Positions 1-9,144 of a stretch of 48,491 nucleotides of DNA are shown one piece after another. Origin of the DNA: Paraburkholderia graminis C4D1M (GTDB taxonomy: Bacteria > Pseudomonadota > Gammaproteobacteria > Burkholderiales > Burkholderiaceae); NCBI RefSeq assembly GCF_000172415.1, contig NZ_ABLD01000032.1:1-48491 (forward strand), given 5' to 3'. The translations under genes were made by a program, and so were the position numbers. Within the stretch, counting starts at the first letter, position 1. The number at the start of each line of letters is the position of its first letter. The notes beneath the pieces are model-generated. The model did no database searches and was not told where the DNA came from. It was given only the letters and a program-made list of their open reading frames with translations.

Positions 1-1
1 C

Positions 2-1123
2 GCTGCTGATGCGCTGGCGCGAGCAAAGCGGCCCTACATCTACGTCGGGGGCGGCGTAGTACTTGCGGACGCGGCTGATTCGTTAAGGGAGCTCGCCGAA
101 CTTCTCAAATTTCCAGTGACAACGACGCTAATGGGGCTCGGCGCCTTTCCTGGAACAGACCAGCATTATGTGGGCATGCCGGGAATGCACGGGACATTCG
201 AAGCTAACATGGCAATGCATAACTGCGATGTTCTGCTTGCGCTCGGCGTTCGCTTCGATGACCGCGTTATTGGAAATCCAGTTGAATTTTCGAGCAGGAA
301 CCGCACGATTATTCACATCGATATCGATTCATCTTCGATCTCCAAGCGCGTGAAAGTGGACATCCCTATAGTCGGGGACTTGCGTAATGTCATTCCGCAA
401 CTGACATCTAAACTAAAACGCATTGCGACCAGTCGGGACCTTTCACATTGGTGGAATGAGATCAATGCATGGCGGGCACGCGAGTGCCTCGCTTACGACA
501 ACGCCGGTGAGAAATTGCGTCCGCAATTTGTTCTTGAGCGGCTTCGTCAACTGGTCGATGACGATACCATCATTTGCTCGGACGTCGGCCAGCATCAGAT
601 GTGGGTCGCGCAATACTATAAGTTTGGCAAGCCACGTCGCTGGATTAACTCGGGTGGTCTGGGAACAATGGGTGTAGGACTACCGTACGGGATCGGCGCC
701 AAACTGGGGAAGCCTGAATCGGACGTCATTGTTGTCACCGGCGATGGCTCGATCCAGATGTGTATCCAGGAGTTATCGACTTGCATGCAGTACGGAATCA
801 ATGTGAAGGTGCTCTGTCTGAACAATCAAAGTCTCGGCATGGTAAGGCAGCAGCAGCACGTAGATCATCGGGGCCGCTACGCTCATTCCTACATGGAGTC
901 GCTTCCAGATTTTGTAAAGCTGGCAGAGGCATACGGACACGTGGGGCTTCGAGTGGAGACAAAAATTGCACTCGACGAGGCGTTGCGCACGTTGTTGGAA
1001 ACGCGGGACAGAACCGTATTTATGGAAGTGTTGATTGATTCCGGTGAACGTGTCTGGCCAATGATCCGGTCGGGTACGGGATTGACCCAGATGCTATTGA
1101 GCGAAAGCGACATCGATGGATGA
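2..1123 (+). CDS. ilvB: Acetolactate synthase large subunit, C-terminal two thirds (5' end outside window)
   Basis: The open frame enters from the left edge and runs to TGA at 1121-1123, so only the C-terminal part (about 373 residues) is present. Acetolactate synthase condenses two pyruvates (or pyruvate and 2-oxobutyrate) with ThDP in branched-chain amino-acid synthesis. The family signature GMPGMHGT...AN followed by LGVRFDDRVIGNP marks the central FAD/ThDP-M domain. The ThDP/Mg site is the GDGSIQM...NNQSLGMV stretch (bases about 732-843). The tail WPMIRSGTGLTQML is the usual family end. No small regulatory subunit (ilvN) or ilvC follows, unlike the housekeeping ilvBNC operon, so this is probably an accessory or relocated copy. 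A different ThDP enzyme such as a sulfoacetaldehyde- or glyoxylate-type enzyme is less likely given the RFDDRV motif. Confidence 0.9.
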   Translation, partial: AADALARAKRPYIYVGGGVVLADAADSLRELAELLKFPVTTTLMGLGAFPGTDQHYVGMPGMHGTFEANMAMHNCDVLLALGVRFDDRVIGNPVEFSSRNRTIIHIDIDSSSISKRVKVDIPIVGDLRNVIPQLTSKLKRIATSRDLSHWWNEINAWRARECLAYDNAGEKLRPQFVLERLRQLVDDDTIICSDVGQHQMWVAQYYKFGKPRRWINSGGLGTMGVGLPYGIGAKLGKPESDVIVVTGDGSIQMCIQELSTCMQYGINVKVLCLNNQSLGMVRQQQHVDHRGRYAHSYMESLPDFVKLAEAYGHVGLRVETKIALDEALRTLLETRDRTVFMEVLIDSGERVWPMIRSGTGLTQMLLSESDIDG

Positions 1124-1584
1124 TGGCTACGAAAGCGTACGCCCGCCAGGCTGCACATCATCCTGAATCTGCGGTTAGGATGATGTCTCACGAGCTTCCC
1201 GTGCGCACCCCGTGAGTCTGTTTCCGATGAGGACGCGTGCCGCTCCCTGAAAAACTGTCCCAGAACATCGATGCGTCGTTACGCCGAAGGCATAAAGAAC
1301 TGTCTGCTAATCTGGACAGCAGCGTTCGATGCCATCTCCACGAGTGCCATCGCACACGAGAAGTCACCATCGACTTCCCGATGAATCCGTTGACCAGGCG
1401 TGCTTCCCTCGGCGACGGTGTTCCAGACTCCGTGACCGGTGCCCGATTGAGGTCCAGAACACCGTCCACGCGACAATCGATGATTCTCCAGGGTTCAACG
1501 AGACGACAACGTGAGGCGATCGATAACGATGGCGCTTCGCCACCGTTTCATGCCTTACCGTTGCCGCGCTATGCCAAAGATAAA
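1124..1584. other. Intergenic stretch without recognisable gene
   Basis: About 460 bases between the ilvB-like stop and the convergent VOC gene. Open frames exist on both strands but none has a ribosome binding site, a recognisable motif or plausible residue composition. I see no tRNA and no clear terminator. It may hold decayed sequence, but I cannot assign it. Confidence 0.4.
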
Positions 1585-2043
1585 TCAGGCGTCAGCTCCC
1601 TCGTTTTCATCTAGAAACGGGAAGTTCAACTCGACTACCAGACCAGACGGATCTTCCAGGAACATCTGATGCACTTTTAGAGTGGGGACGGTGCGTTCGC
1701 GGTACGGAACCCCCAGCCGGGTTAAAGTCTCACGCACCTCAAGCAGATTCACGGCGAAGAACGCGATGTGATCGACGGCGCCACTTCCATGAAGGGATTC
1801 AATATCTCTATCGCCCATGGCCTCGATAAGACCGGATGGGTCGACCGGATCGACACCGATAAGATGGACCGAACCTTGATCGCCCTCGAGGCCGTCCTTC
1901 TCGTCGAGATAAAGCCAATGGCCTGGAAAGTTGAATGGCGGCCGCCAACCGTTTCTCAACCCGATCACCTCGGTATAGAACTTCAGCGAAGCAGGAAGAT
2001 CGGTCGTGCGTATTGAATAGTGAGCCAACTTTGAGATGTTCAT
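1585..2043 (-). CDS. VOC-family (glyoxalase/extradiol dioxygenase fold) metalloprotein
   Basis: A 152-residue protein with two beta-alpha-beta-beta-beta modules typical of vicinal-oxygen-chelate enzymes. The start MNISKLAHYSIRTTDL and the end DPSGLVVELNFP are classic. Candidate metal ligands fall at His8, His60, His92 and Glu139, one set of four as in glyoxalase I, methylmalonyl-CoA epimerase and small lyases. The length fits a single-pair VOC subunit that dimerises. It is the most downstream gene of a leftward group with the EamA exporter and the amidase, so it may act on a product of the same pathway. The exact reaction (isomerase, dioxygenase or lyase) cannot be read from the fold. No strong ribosome binding site is visible before the ATG. 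Confidence 0.8.
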   Translation of the reverse strand: MNISKLAHYSIRTTDLPASLKFYTEVIGLRNGWRPPFNFPGHWLYLDEKDGLEGDQGSVHLIGVDPVDPSGLIEAMGDRDIESLHGSGAVDHIAFFAVNLLEVRETLTRLGVPYRERTVPTLKVHQMFLEDPSGLVVELNFPFLDENEGADA

Positions 2044-2151
2044 ATCGAGTCGAGTATGTGAAGGAAAGGGAAGGGACGCTATCTGCCCGCGTCGTCGGGC
2101 ATGTCACAGCATGGAAAAGAAGTCCGTTGCTATACCGAGTTGATATATGAA

Positions 2152-3039
2152 TCATGCGGCCGGAACCGGCCTCGCTCGAGACCGGTCAAATAAGACGATA
2201 GCGACGCCGCTGACGATCACGAGTACGATTCCGGAGATCGCCATGGAATTCGGCAACGTTCCAAACACCATCACGCCCGCGATCAACGCCCAGACGGTAA
2301 AAAAGTAATAGTATGGCGCGACGATCGCTGTTGGTCCGAGGCGATAAGCCGTGAAAAGCAGGTAGTGACCGGCGAACAGGAACAGGCCGGATCCCGCGAG
2401 CAGCAGAACATGCGTCGTGCTGGGCACGATCGTTTTCTCGAGCGTGAGATGTATTGCGATGGAGCCGATCAGAACGAGTACAGACGCGCCAAACGCCACG
2501 AGAATTCCAGGAACCGTTGCCGGCACCCGACGGCCCACGAGGTCGCGTATCGCTCCGAAAATTGCATTTCCCAGTGCGAGCAGCGCGAACAGAGAAAGCC
2601 CTTCCTTCGTGGGTTGTGCAACCATGATCGCGCCGACGAAGCCGATCATGATCAGCGTCATTGACATGCCGCTGAGACGCTCTCTGAAGAACAGCGCTGC
2701 GCCGACCAGTACGATCAATGGAGTGATCTGTGTGAGGGCCGCGACATTCGCAATCGGCATATTGGCGAGGGCGACGATGTAACAAAGAACGGAAGCCAAC
2801 TCGATCAGGTTCCTTAGCGACACCCATCGGTTAAAGATCTTTGGAACGACATGCCATTGTCTTAGGAAGCTAAGTAGAAACATACCGCAGACCGTCGCGG
2901 AGACGCCGCGTAACAGCAGCACTTCGTACGGCGGAAGGCCAGCAGTTGCCAATTTCATAAACGTGTCACTGACGATATAAGATCCAGTTGAGCACACCAT
3001 GAAAAGAGCGCCACGATACGAAGGCGTTGACGAGAACAT
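2152..3039 (-). CDS. EamA/DMT-family ten-helix transporter
   Basis: A 295-residue inner-membrane protein made of two EamA repeats of about five helices each (roughly residues 12-145 and 155-285), with little outside the membrane. Typical motifs are the PPYEVLLLRG segment in the second helix and NMPIANVAALTQITPLIV in the first repeat. Members export or import small metabolites such as amino acids, drugs or carboxylates, and substrates are rarely predictable. It lies between the VOC gene and the amidase on the same strand, with about 170 non-coding bases separating it from the amidase stop, so it may export a product of that pathway or take up its substrate. Confidence 0.85.
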   Translation of the reverse strand: MFSSTPSYRGALFMVCSTGSYIVSDTFMKLATAGLPPYEVLLLRGVSATVCGMFLLSFLRQWHVVPKIFNRWVSLRNLIELASVLCYIVALANMPIANVAALTQITPLIVLVGAALFFRERLSGMSMTLIMIGFVGAIMVAQPTKEGLSLFALLALGNAIFGAIRDLVGRRVPATVPGILVAFGASVLVLIGSIAIHLTLEKTIVPSTTHVLLLAGSGLFLFAGHYLLFTAYRLGPTAIVAPYYYFFTVWALIAGVMVFGTLPNSMAISGIVLVIVSGVAIVLFDRSRARPVPAA

Positions 3040-3210
3040 AACTAAAAGAAACCTTTGAGTTGGATGTTTTTTAAGCGACCCGTTTCATCGGGAAGAGAGG
3101 TGCAAGGACGAGAGTTTGGCCGATCACCCCTCCAAAGATCGCCGGCGTCACAGTCAGGCTCAACCGCGAACGACATCGCGTCTTGCGCTGTGAAACCAGC
3201 GTCGATTGGA

Positions 3211-4590
3211 TCAGCACATTTCGGGTGGCCAGCCGCTGGTTTCGATTGCCTCACCTGCGGCGAGGCACAGATCTTCCCGGAAGCGGGCCGCCACAAGTTG
3301 CACGCCCACTGGAATTCGTCCGATTCGTCCAGTCGAAACCGAGAGCGCCGGTACGCCAATCAGAGGGATAGCGACCTGCGGCAACTGGGCGTGCCACACG
3401 CGTTTGAACGACGCCTCATCCTTGAGGTCAAGATTGTCGGGAAATGGTAGTTCACCTGACACGGGCATCAGCACCACCGGATATTTGTCGAGGAAGGCGA
3501 ACCATTCGCGTGCCAACATATCTCGTCTAGCCAATGCCTCGGACAGATCGAATGGATGCACCTGATCGCGGACACCTCGCAAGCAGGCGAGCGCGCCCAG
3601 ATCGCCCTCGCGTTCAGCCATTTCGAGTTGAGCCTCGTAACCGTCGCCGAGCCATAGCCTGGTGAGTATTTCGGCGGCCTCCTGCATGGGCGGCGTGTCG
3701 TCGATCTGCTCAACAACCCAGCCGGCGCGTTGCAGTCGCTTGCCTGCGTCCACGACCGCGGCAATTACTTCGGGCACCGGATCAAGGCCATCGGGATTGA
3801 CGCACATGGCAACCCGCTTCGGTCGAAGCGGCCCATTGAGTGAAACCGGTGCGTACCAGGGATCGTGAGCGTTGGGTGCGGACATCGCCGCCAGCGCGAT
3901 TCGAAGATCATTGATGGTGCGTGCCAGGGGACCGGAGACGGCGCCGATCTGGCCACCGATCGAACGTCCGCCAAAGCTCGGATTGAAGTGGGGGACACGA
4001 CCGAGACTGGGGCGCAACCCATGTACGCCGCACGCATATGCGGGATAGCGGATCGAACCTGCAATATCGCTACCGTGGGCAATGTGCCCGATTCCAGCTG
4101 CGACCGCCGCACCCGCACCACTCGACGAACCACCCGGCGTGATACCCGGATCGTGAGGATTGCGGGTATCGCCGTGAAGCAAGTTCGATGAAAACCAGCG
4201 ATAAGAGACAGTAGGGCAGTTTGTCCGGCCGAGTAAAATTGCACCGGCCTTGCGTAGATTGGCGACTGCCGGGTTGTCGAATGTCGCGATGTGGTCGTGC
4301 AGCAATCTCATGCCGTCCGTGGTGGCGAAGCCGGCCTGATCCGCACCGATCTTGATCGTGACCGGAACGCCCGCCAGCAGTCCCGGCTCATCACCGCGCG
4401 CGATCGCCGCATCTATCGTTGCCGCCTGCGACAGCACGTCTTCAGGTCGGTAATCAACCACTGCGTTGATTTTCGGATTGACTGCATCAAGTCGGGCAAG
4501 GGCGGCCTGTGCCGATTCTTTCGCGGAGATTTTTTTAGATCTGATGAGGTCGGCCAGTTCAGCGGCCGATAGGCGCCAGAGTTCCTCCAT
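3211..4590 (-). CDS. Amidase-signature hydrolase
   Basis: A 459-residue amidase-signature enzyme that hydrolyses a C-N amide bond through a Ser-cisSer-Lys triad. The triad is visible as Lys80 in VPVTIK, the cis-Ser in GGSSSGAG (about Ser156) and nucleophile Ser179 in GSDIAGSIR. The length and the N-terminal MEELWRLSAAELADLIR are normal for the GatA/fatty-acid-amidase family. Gln-tRNA amidotransferase is unlikely because no gatB or gatC is nearby. The start is supported by AGGAGA eight bases before the ATG. It faces the same way as the ABC importer behind it, so imported amide is a reasonable substrate guess. A fragment of a second copy with the same start and leader survives at 31287-31368. 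Confidence 0.9.
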   Translation of the reverse strand: MEELWRLSAAELADLIRSKKISAKESAQAALARLDAVNPKINAVVDYRPEDVLSQAATIDAAIARGDEPGLLAGVPVTIKIGADQAGFATTDGMRLLHDHIATFDNPAVANLRKAGAILLGRTNCPTVSYRWFSSNLLHGDTRNPHDPGITPGGSSSGAGAAVAAGIGHIAHGSDIAGSIRYPAYACGVHGLRPSLGRVPHFNPSFGGRSIGGQIGAVSGPLARTINDLRIALAAMSAPNAHDPWYAPVSLNGPLRPKRVAMCVNPDGLDPVPEVIAAVVDAGKRLQRAGWVVEQIDDTPPMQEAAEILTRLWLGDGYEAQLEMAEREGDLGALACLRGVRDQVHPFDLSEALARRDMLAREWFAFLDKYPVVLMPVSGELPFPDNLDLKDEASFKRVWHAQLPQVAIPLIGVPALSVSTGRIGRIPVGVQLVAARFREDLCLAAGEAIETSGWPPEMC

Positions 4591-4675
4591 GAAATGCTCT
4601 CCTGTTCCTGATTCTAAAGCGGGAAAATTGGCAATGTAATGCTCACGACTGCTTTGCGCTCACGACCTGATCTGG

Positions 4676-5215
4676 CTAGAAGCTCTCGAAATCGCGGGCG
4701 ATGCTCGAGTCGTGCGGTGGTAAAACCCGTCGCAACGCGATACTTGCATGACCTGGCTGTTGCTCCGGCCAGACTATCAGGCCGGGATCGCCATTTAGAC
4801 GCATCGAGGACAGCACGCGCCGGGCTTCTTTCACTCTTGCTGGTGTAACACCGAAGGCAACATGCAGATCCACTGTCAATGAGCCTGCTGGCGAACCCAG
4901 TAGACGTGTCCAGCAGCGGGTCGCGCGAGCCCTCTCTGGTCGCGTCTCGCTGCCTGGCCGTATTCTGAGTTCGATAGCTGATCCATACCAGACAGCGTCG
5001 CCGTCGACTCGCATTCTCGCTGGCCGGTTGTGCAGGATCAGCGTGCCTTGTGGACCTGGCTCAATGTCCCCCCACGAGGGCGGCCTGCGGATTTCAAGCG
5101 GGCCGTGGTGGACAGCCAGCCAGTCCAGTCTGAGCGCGCGTCGGGCCGCTCGCCAGCGCAGACGAACGCTGCTGGCGGCATACCCGTAGGCGAATGCCGC
5201 GGCCATTGCAGGCAT
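4676..5215 (-). CDS. Unknown 179-residue protein with hydrophobic N-terminus
   Basis: I do not recognise the family. The protein opens with a hydrophobic segment (MPAMAAAFAYGYAASS) that could be a membrane anchor or uncleaved signal, followed by an Arg-rich patch and a mixed-composition soluble part. In the same frame the hydrophobic run continues upstream of the ATG toward the permease stop (KFIAGILL), so the real start could be a few codons earlier at a non-ATG codon. It sits 23 bases behind the permease gene and is probably co-transcribed with the transporter. A diverged, truncated homologue lies at the matching place in the second cluster (31611-31772), sharing FGVT, RR and DPxLI positions. 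That conservation argues that this is a genuine gene. Confidence 0.55.
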   Translation of the reverse strand: MPAMAAAFAYGYAASSVRLRWRAARRALRLDWLAVHHGPLEIRRPPSWGDIEPGPQGTLILHNRPARMRVDGDAVWYGSAIELRIRPGSETRPERARATRCWTRLLGSPAGSLTVDLHVAFGVTPARVKEARRVLSSMRLNGDPGLIVWPEQQPGHASIALRRVLPPHDSSIARDFESF

Positions 5216-5238
5216 GAGCAGAATGCCAGCGATAAATT

Positions 5239-6441
5239 TCAGGGGCGCACGAATAGCTTGCCTCCACGCTTGGAGAGGACATCGACATAAACGGCGAGCA
5301 TGAGGACGATACCGCTGACGATGTTCTGGTAGGCGGTTGGCACATTGAGCAGCGAGAGGCCGTTCGAGAGACTCTGCATGAGCAGCGCGCCGAGCAGGAT
5401 GCCCGGCACGGTGCCGGTGCCGCCGTAGAGACTGGCCCCGCCGATGACGACCGCCGCGATCGCGTTGAGCTCCAGGAACAGGCCCGACTCGGGCGGCGCC
5501 GATCCCAGGCGGCCCACGAACATGAGCGTGCCGAGTCCGGTCAGCACCCCGATGAGGATGAATGAGGTCATCAGGTGCCGGGTGATCGGAATGCCTGCGG
5601 AGCGGGCCGCGGCACGGTTACCGCCCACGGCATACACGTGACGCCCCCATACCGTATTGGTCAGCATCCACGAGAGGATGGCCGCGGCAACCAGCGTGAT
5701 GGCCACCGGCATGGGCAGGCCGAGATAGGACAGCGTCGACCATGAGAGCAGCGCGACACTGGCGAAGCCCAGGGCAGCGCGGACCAGTGCCTGACGGCGC
5801 CGGCCGGGGTCTTTCAGCTGGCGCAGCGGCAGCAGCGAGATGAGCGCGGCAATGGCCAGAAACACCCAGAGCACGGGGCCGCTCAGAAACGCGTCGCCGA
5901 AGAAGCGGATGCCTTCCGAGATGCCCGAGATGGTGCGCCCGCCGGACAGGGCCAGCGCGATGCCGCGAAACAGCATCAGGCCACCGAGCGTCGCCACGAA
6001 TGACGGCAGGCCGAAGCGCGCCACCCAGGTGCCATTCCATACCCCGACCAGCACACCCATGCCGATCGCCGCGGCCACCGTCACCCATGGGCTGACCAGA
6101 TGGCTGGCCTCGAGCAGGGCGACGACGGTTACGCAAAGGCTCATGAACGAGCCCACGGACAGATCGATTTCGCCCTGCGCGACCACCACGAGCATGCCCA
6201 GGGCGACCATCGCCGTGATGGCCGTCTGTCGCATGAGGTTGGTCACGTTGCGGTCGCTGACGAATACGCCATCGGTGAGGAATGAGAAGGCGATCCAGAC
6301 CAGGGCCACGGCCACCAGCAACCCGGCGGCGGAGCGGGCCACGGAGATGATCGAGCTCGCGCGGTTCGGGGCCGCGGCCTTCGCTTCCGGAGCGGGCGCC
6401 GCAATCGCGGGGGTGTTCGTTTCAGCTGTGTTCGATTTCAT
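5239..6441 (-). CDS. ABC sugar-type permease, copy 1 (XylH/RbsC family)
   Basis: A 400-residue inner-membrane permease of the CUT2 (ribose/xylose) importer class, with about ten membrane segments. The family motif is visible as QTAITAMVALGMLVVVAQGE IDLSVG, the usual transmembrane hallmark near residues 70-95. The later VIGGASLYGGTGTVPGILLG corresponds to the EAA-like coupling region near residue 335. It dimerises with the fused ATPase encoded just upstream and receives substrate from the binding protein. CUT2 systems carry pentoses, autoinducer-2, myo-inositol and also non-sugar ligands, so the substrate is open. The N-terminal half is identical to copy 2; differences gather in the C-terminal half. 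Confidence 0.93.
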   Translation of the reverse strand: MKSNTAETNTPAIAAPAPEAKAAAPNRASSIISVARSAAGLLVAVALVWIAFSFLTDGVFVSDRNVTNLMRQTAITAMVALGMLVVVAQGEIDLSVGSFMSLCVTVVALLEASHLVSPWVTVAAAIGMGVLVGVWNGTWVARFGLPSFVATLGGLMLFRGIALALSGGRTISGISEGIRFFGDAFLSGPVLWVFLAIAALISLLPLRQLKDPGRRRQALVRAALGFASVALLSWSTLSYLGLPMPVAITLVAAAILSWMLTNTVWGRHVYAVGGNRAAARSAGIPITRHLMTSFILIGVLTGLGTLMFVGRLGSAPPESGLFLELNAIAAVVIGGASLYGGTGTVPGILLGALLMQSLSNGLSLLNVPTAYQNIVSGIVLMLAVYVDVLSKRGGKLFVRP

Positions 6442-6461
6442 TGCTGTTCCAGTTTGTCCAT

Positions 6462-8063
6462 TTATTGCAGTCCACCCGCGAGCGCAAGCAGCTCGTGCGG
6501 GTTGGTGTCTTTCGTGTCGAGCAGCGCTACCTGTTTGCCGTCGCGCAGCACCAGGATCCGGTCCGAGAGCTCCAGCGCCTCCGATTCCTCCATCGTCGCG
6601 TAGAGCACAGCGGTGCCGGTTGCGGCGACCTTGCGGATGAGCCGGTAGACGTCCTGCTTTGCGCCAAGATCGATGCCGCGCGTGGGTTCATCGAGCAGCA
6701 CCAGACGCGGCTGGTTGATCAGGGCGCGCGCGAGCAGGACCTTCTGCTGGTTGCCGCCGCTCAGATTCGCTATCGGCTGGGCAGGTCCCTGCGTGCGGAT
6801 GGCCAGATCGCGGATGTACTCCCGGCACAATGCTTCCGCGCTCTGCTCGTCGACCACGGGGCCTTTCCAGCGCGGCGCGCCGCGATGCCAGCCCAGCATC
6901 ATGTTCTGCAGGACGGAGAGATGGGCGACGACGCCGTCGCGCTGCCGCTCGGCCGAGACATAGGCCACGCCTGCGAGGATGGAATCGCGCGGGTTGCGCG
7001 GGCGCAGCGCGGCGCCCGCGAGCTCGAGCACACCGTCGCTCAGCTCCGGCAGCAGGCCATAGAGCGACTGCAGCAGCTCGGTCTTGCCCGCGCCGAGCGG
7101 GCCATACACGGCCACGATCTCGTTGCGCGCCAGCGCAAGGTTGATCGGGGCGAGATCGCGCGGATTGTCCAGCGACTTCGAGATACGCCAGTCGCGGATC
7201 CTGACGAGCGTGCCCTGCGTCTTCAGGCGCGAGTCCTGGGCGAGCGGCGCGAGCGTGTCGCTGCGGCCATCGCCCAGCATGCCGCGTACGATCGAGGCAT
7301 GATCGAGTTGCGCGCGTGGCGCGCAGACGGCGACACGGCCATCGCGCAGGATCACCACACGGTCGCAGACCTTCAGGATTTCGTCGGTCCGGTGGGAGAT
7401 GAAGATGATGCCGGCGCCCTGGGCGGCGAGTTCGCGCATGCGTCGCAGCAGCACCTCGATCTCGCCGGCGCCCAGCGCAGAGGTCGACTCATCGAAGACG
7501 AACACGCGGGCGCCGCTCGCGATGGCGCGCGCAATCTCCACCTGCTCCATCAGCGCCACGCCACCTTGGCCGGCCAGTGGCTTGCGCGTATCGATGTCCA
7601 GCCCGAGTTTGCGCATGGCGGTGTCGGCCTGGGCATACAGGCCTTTCCAGTCGATGACACCGAACCGCGAAGGCTCGATCGTGAGCATCACGTTCTCACC
7701 GATCGTCAGCTGGGGGACAACGGAGCCCTCCTGGTGAACGAGAGCCACACCTGCACGATGAGCGTCACGCGAATGACTGAACGCGGCGGGACTGCCATTG
7801 CAGGTGACGGTTCCCCGGTACGAGCCGAACGCAATCTCACCGACGATGACCTTCGCCAGCGTGCTCTTGCCGGCGCCATTGGCGCCCATCAACCCGACGA
7901 CCTCTCCAGGCGATACGTTAAAGCTGACATTGTCGAGGGCGCGCGTGGCTCCAAACTCGACGGTGATGCCGTCGAGGCGGAGCAGGTCGTGGGCGGGCTG
8001 GGTGGCTTGGGCGGTGTGCCCGCTCAGGGGCGACGGCGCGACGGACGCTTCCATGTTCATCAT
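6462..8063 (-). CDS. Fused two-domain ABC ATPase, copy 1 (XylG/RbsA family)
   Basis: A 533-residue protein with two nucleotide-binding domains in one chain, as usual for CUT2 importers. The first half has Walker A GANGAGKST (residues 60-68), Walker B VFVFDEST and the H-loop ISHR, but its signature is degenerate (GVALMEQVEIARAI instead of LSxGxxQ). The second half has GPLGAGKT, a full LSGGNQQK signature, LLDEPTRGID and no H-loop histidine (ATMEE). This asymmetric pattern is normal for RbsA-type proteins with one active site. It lies between the binding protein and permease genes with gaps of 4 and 20 bases. From about residue 37 to the end it is identical to copy 2. Confidence 0.95.
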   Translation of the reverse strand: MMNMEASVAPSPLSGHTAQATQPAHDLLRLDGITVEFGATRALDNVSFNVSPGEVVGLMGANGAGKSTLAKVIVGEIAFGSYRGTVTCNGSPAAFSHSRDAHRAGVALVHQEGSVVPQLTIGENVMLTIEPSRFGVIDWKGLYAQADTAMRKLGLDIDTRKPLAGQGGVALMEQVEIARAIASGARVFVFDESTSALGAGEIEVLLRRMRELAAQGAGIIFISHRTDEILKVCDRVVILRDGRVAVCAPRAQLDHASIVRGMLGDGRSDTLAPLAQDSRLKTQGTLVRIRDWRISKSLDNPRDLAPINLALARNEIVAVYGPLGAGKTELLQSLYGLLPELSDGVLELAGAALRPRNPRDSILAGVAYVSAERQRDGVVAHLSVLQNMMLGWHRGAPRWKGPVVDEQSAEALCREYIRDLAIRTQGPAQPIANLSGGNQQKVLLARALINQPRLVLLDEPTRGIDLGAKQDVYRLIRKVAATGTAVLYATMEESEALELSDRILVLRDGKQVALLDTKDTNPHELLALAGGLQ

Positions 8064-8067
8064 CTGT

Positions 8068-9144
8068 TCAGCCCTGCTTCAGACCGATATCGGCCGGCTT
8101 CAGCCAGTCGGTGCGTTTGAGGAAGTCCGGCAACGTTGTCCTGTTCACGCCGAGCGAGCCGATGCGCATTCCGGGGATCTTCCTGCCGCTCACGGTGATG
8201 CTGTCGTTGCCCGGGGGGACCTGCCCGTGGGTGAGCGCGAAGGCCGCATCGGCGGCAACGCGGCCCATCTGGATGAGGTCGGTCCAGGCACTCATGTTGA
8301 TGCGCCCGGCCACGATCTCCCTGGCCACCTCGGGCCAGCAGTCCTCTCCGCAGAGCCAGACCTTGCCGGCCAGCTTCTGCTCGGCCAGAGCGCGCAGCGC
8401 GCCGAGGGCCATGCCATCCTCGTTGGAGATGACGGCCTGGATGTTGTTGTTGTGGCTCGTCAGCGCGTCCTCGACCTGCTTGAGCGCCCCCTCCGGGCTC
8501 CACGCATCGTGCCATTGATGCGACACGATCCTGATCTCGCCGGAATCGATGTGCGGCTTGAGCACCCTGAGCGCGCCTTCGGTCTTCTGGCGGGCCACAT
8601 CGATGCCCTCCGGTCCGCTGACGATGACCCAGTTGCCCTTCTTCGCTTCCTGCAGGGCCTGTCTGGCCTGCAGTTCGCCGACGAAATAGTTGTCACGCCC
8701 GGCCCAGTAGTCGACGGCCGTGGAGGGGATCACGTAGTTATACGAAATGATGGGGATCTTTGCCTCGCGCTTTACACGCTCGACGATCTGCTTGCCGGCG
8801 TCGACGTTCACCGGAATGATCACGAGCGCCTTGATGCCCTGGGAGAGCATGGCGTCGACCTGGGAGTCCTGGGTGGCGACGTCCTCGTTGGCGCCCTGGA
8901 TGATGTAGCGCAGCCCGAGCTCGTCGGCGCGTTTCTCGAAGTAGTGGCGGTCGTGCGGCCAGCGGAACGCATCGAAGCTGGGAAAGCTGAAGCCGATCAG
9001 CGCGCCGTTACCGGCGGCACGCGCATAGCCGCCCGCGCCAAGGGTTGCGGCCGCGGCGCCGTAGGCGGCGGCCGTCTTCATGAAGCCGCGACGGGAGACA
9101 CGGCCGTCCACAAGCTGCTGGGTCAGGGAAAGCAAATCGCGCAT
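8068..9144 (-). CDS. Tat-exported periplasmic binding protein, copy 1 (XylF-like)
   Basis: A 358-residue type-1 periplasmic binding protein. Its N-terminus carries a twin-arginine signal (SRRGFMK near residue 17, hydrophobic stretch, ARA cleavage near residue 44), so it is exported folded. The mature part reads like XylF/RbsB: SQVDAMLSQGIKALVIIPVN, then SYNYVIPSTAVDYWAG in the ligand cleft. I chose the ATG at 9144 because GGAGGGG lies just upstream and the Tat motif then has normal spacing. It is first in the operon SBP-ATPase-permease-unknown and is preceded by the shared GTATATAGAAC element at 9249-9285. Relative to copy 2, changes gather in the C-terminal half, the lobe that contributes to the ligand pocket, so the two copies could differ in specificity. 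Confidence 0.93.
   Translation of the reverse strand: MRDLLSLTQQLVDGRVSRRGFMKTAAAYGAAAATLGAGGYARAAGNGALIGFSFPSFDAFRWPHDRHYFEKRADELGLRYIIQGANEDVATQDSQVDAMLSQGIKALVIIPVNVDAGKQIVERVKREAKIPIISYNYVIPSTAVDYWAGRDNYFVGELQARQALQEAKKGNWVIVSGPEGIDVARQKTEGALRVLKPHIDSGEIRIVSHQWHDAWSPEGALKQVEDALTSHNNNIQAVISNEDGMALGALRALAEQKLAGKVWLCGEDCWPEVAREIVAGRINMSAWTDLIQMGRVAADAAFALTHGQVPPGNDSITVSGRKIPGMRIGSLGVNRTTLPDFLKRTDWLKPADIGLKQG

Noticed and set aside
1237..1614. 125-codon rightward frame between ilvB and the VOC gene
   Set aside because: Runs into the 3' end of the VOC gene on the other strand and has Arg/Ser-rich random composition.
6441..8120. 559-codon rightward frame opposite the ABC ATPase (and its 524-codon twin at 33102-34676)
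   Set aside because: It is antisense to a clear ATPase with intact motifs; the Arg/Asp/Gln-rich composition and lack of any family motif mark it as a high-GC shadow frame.
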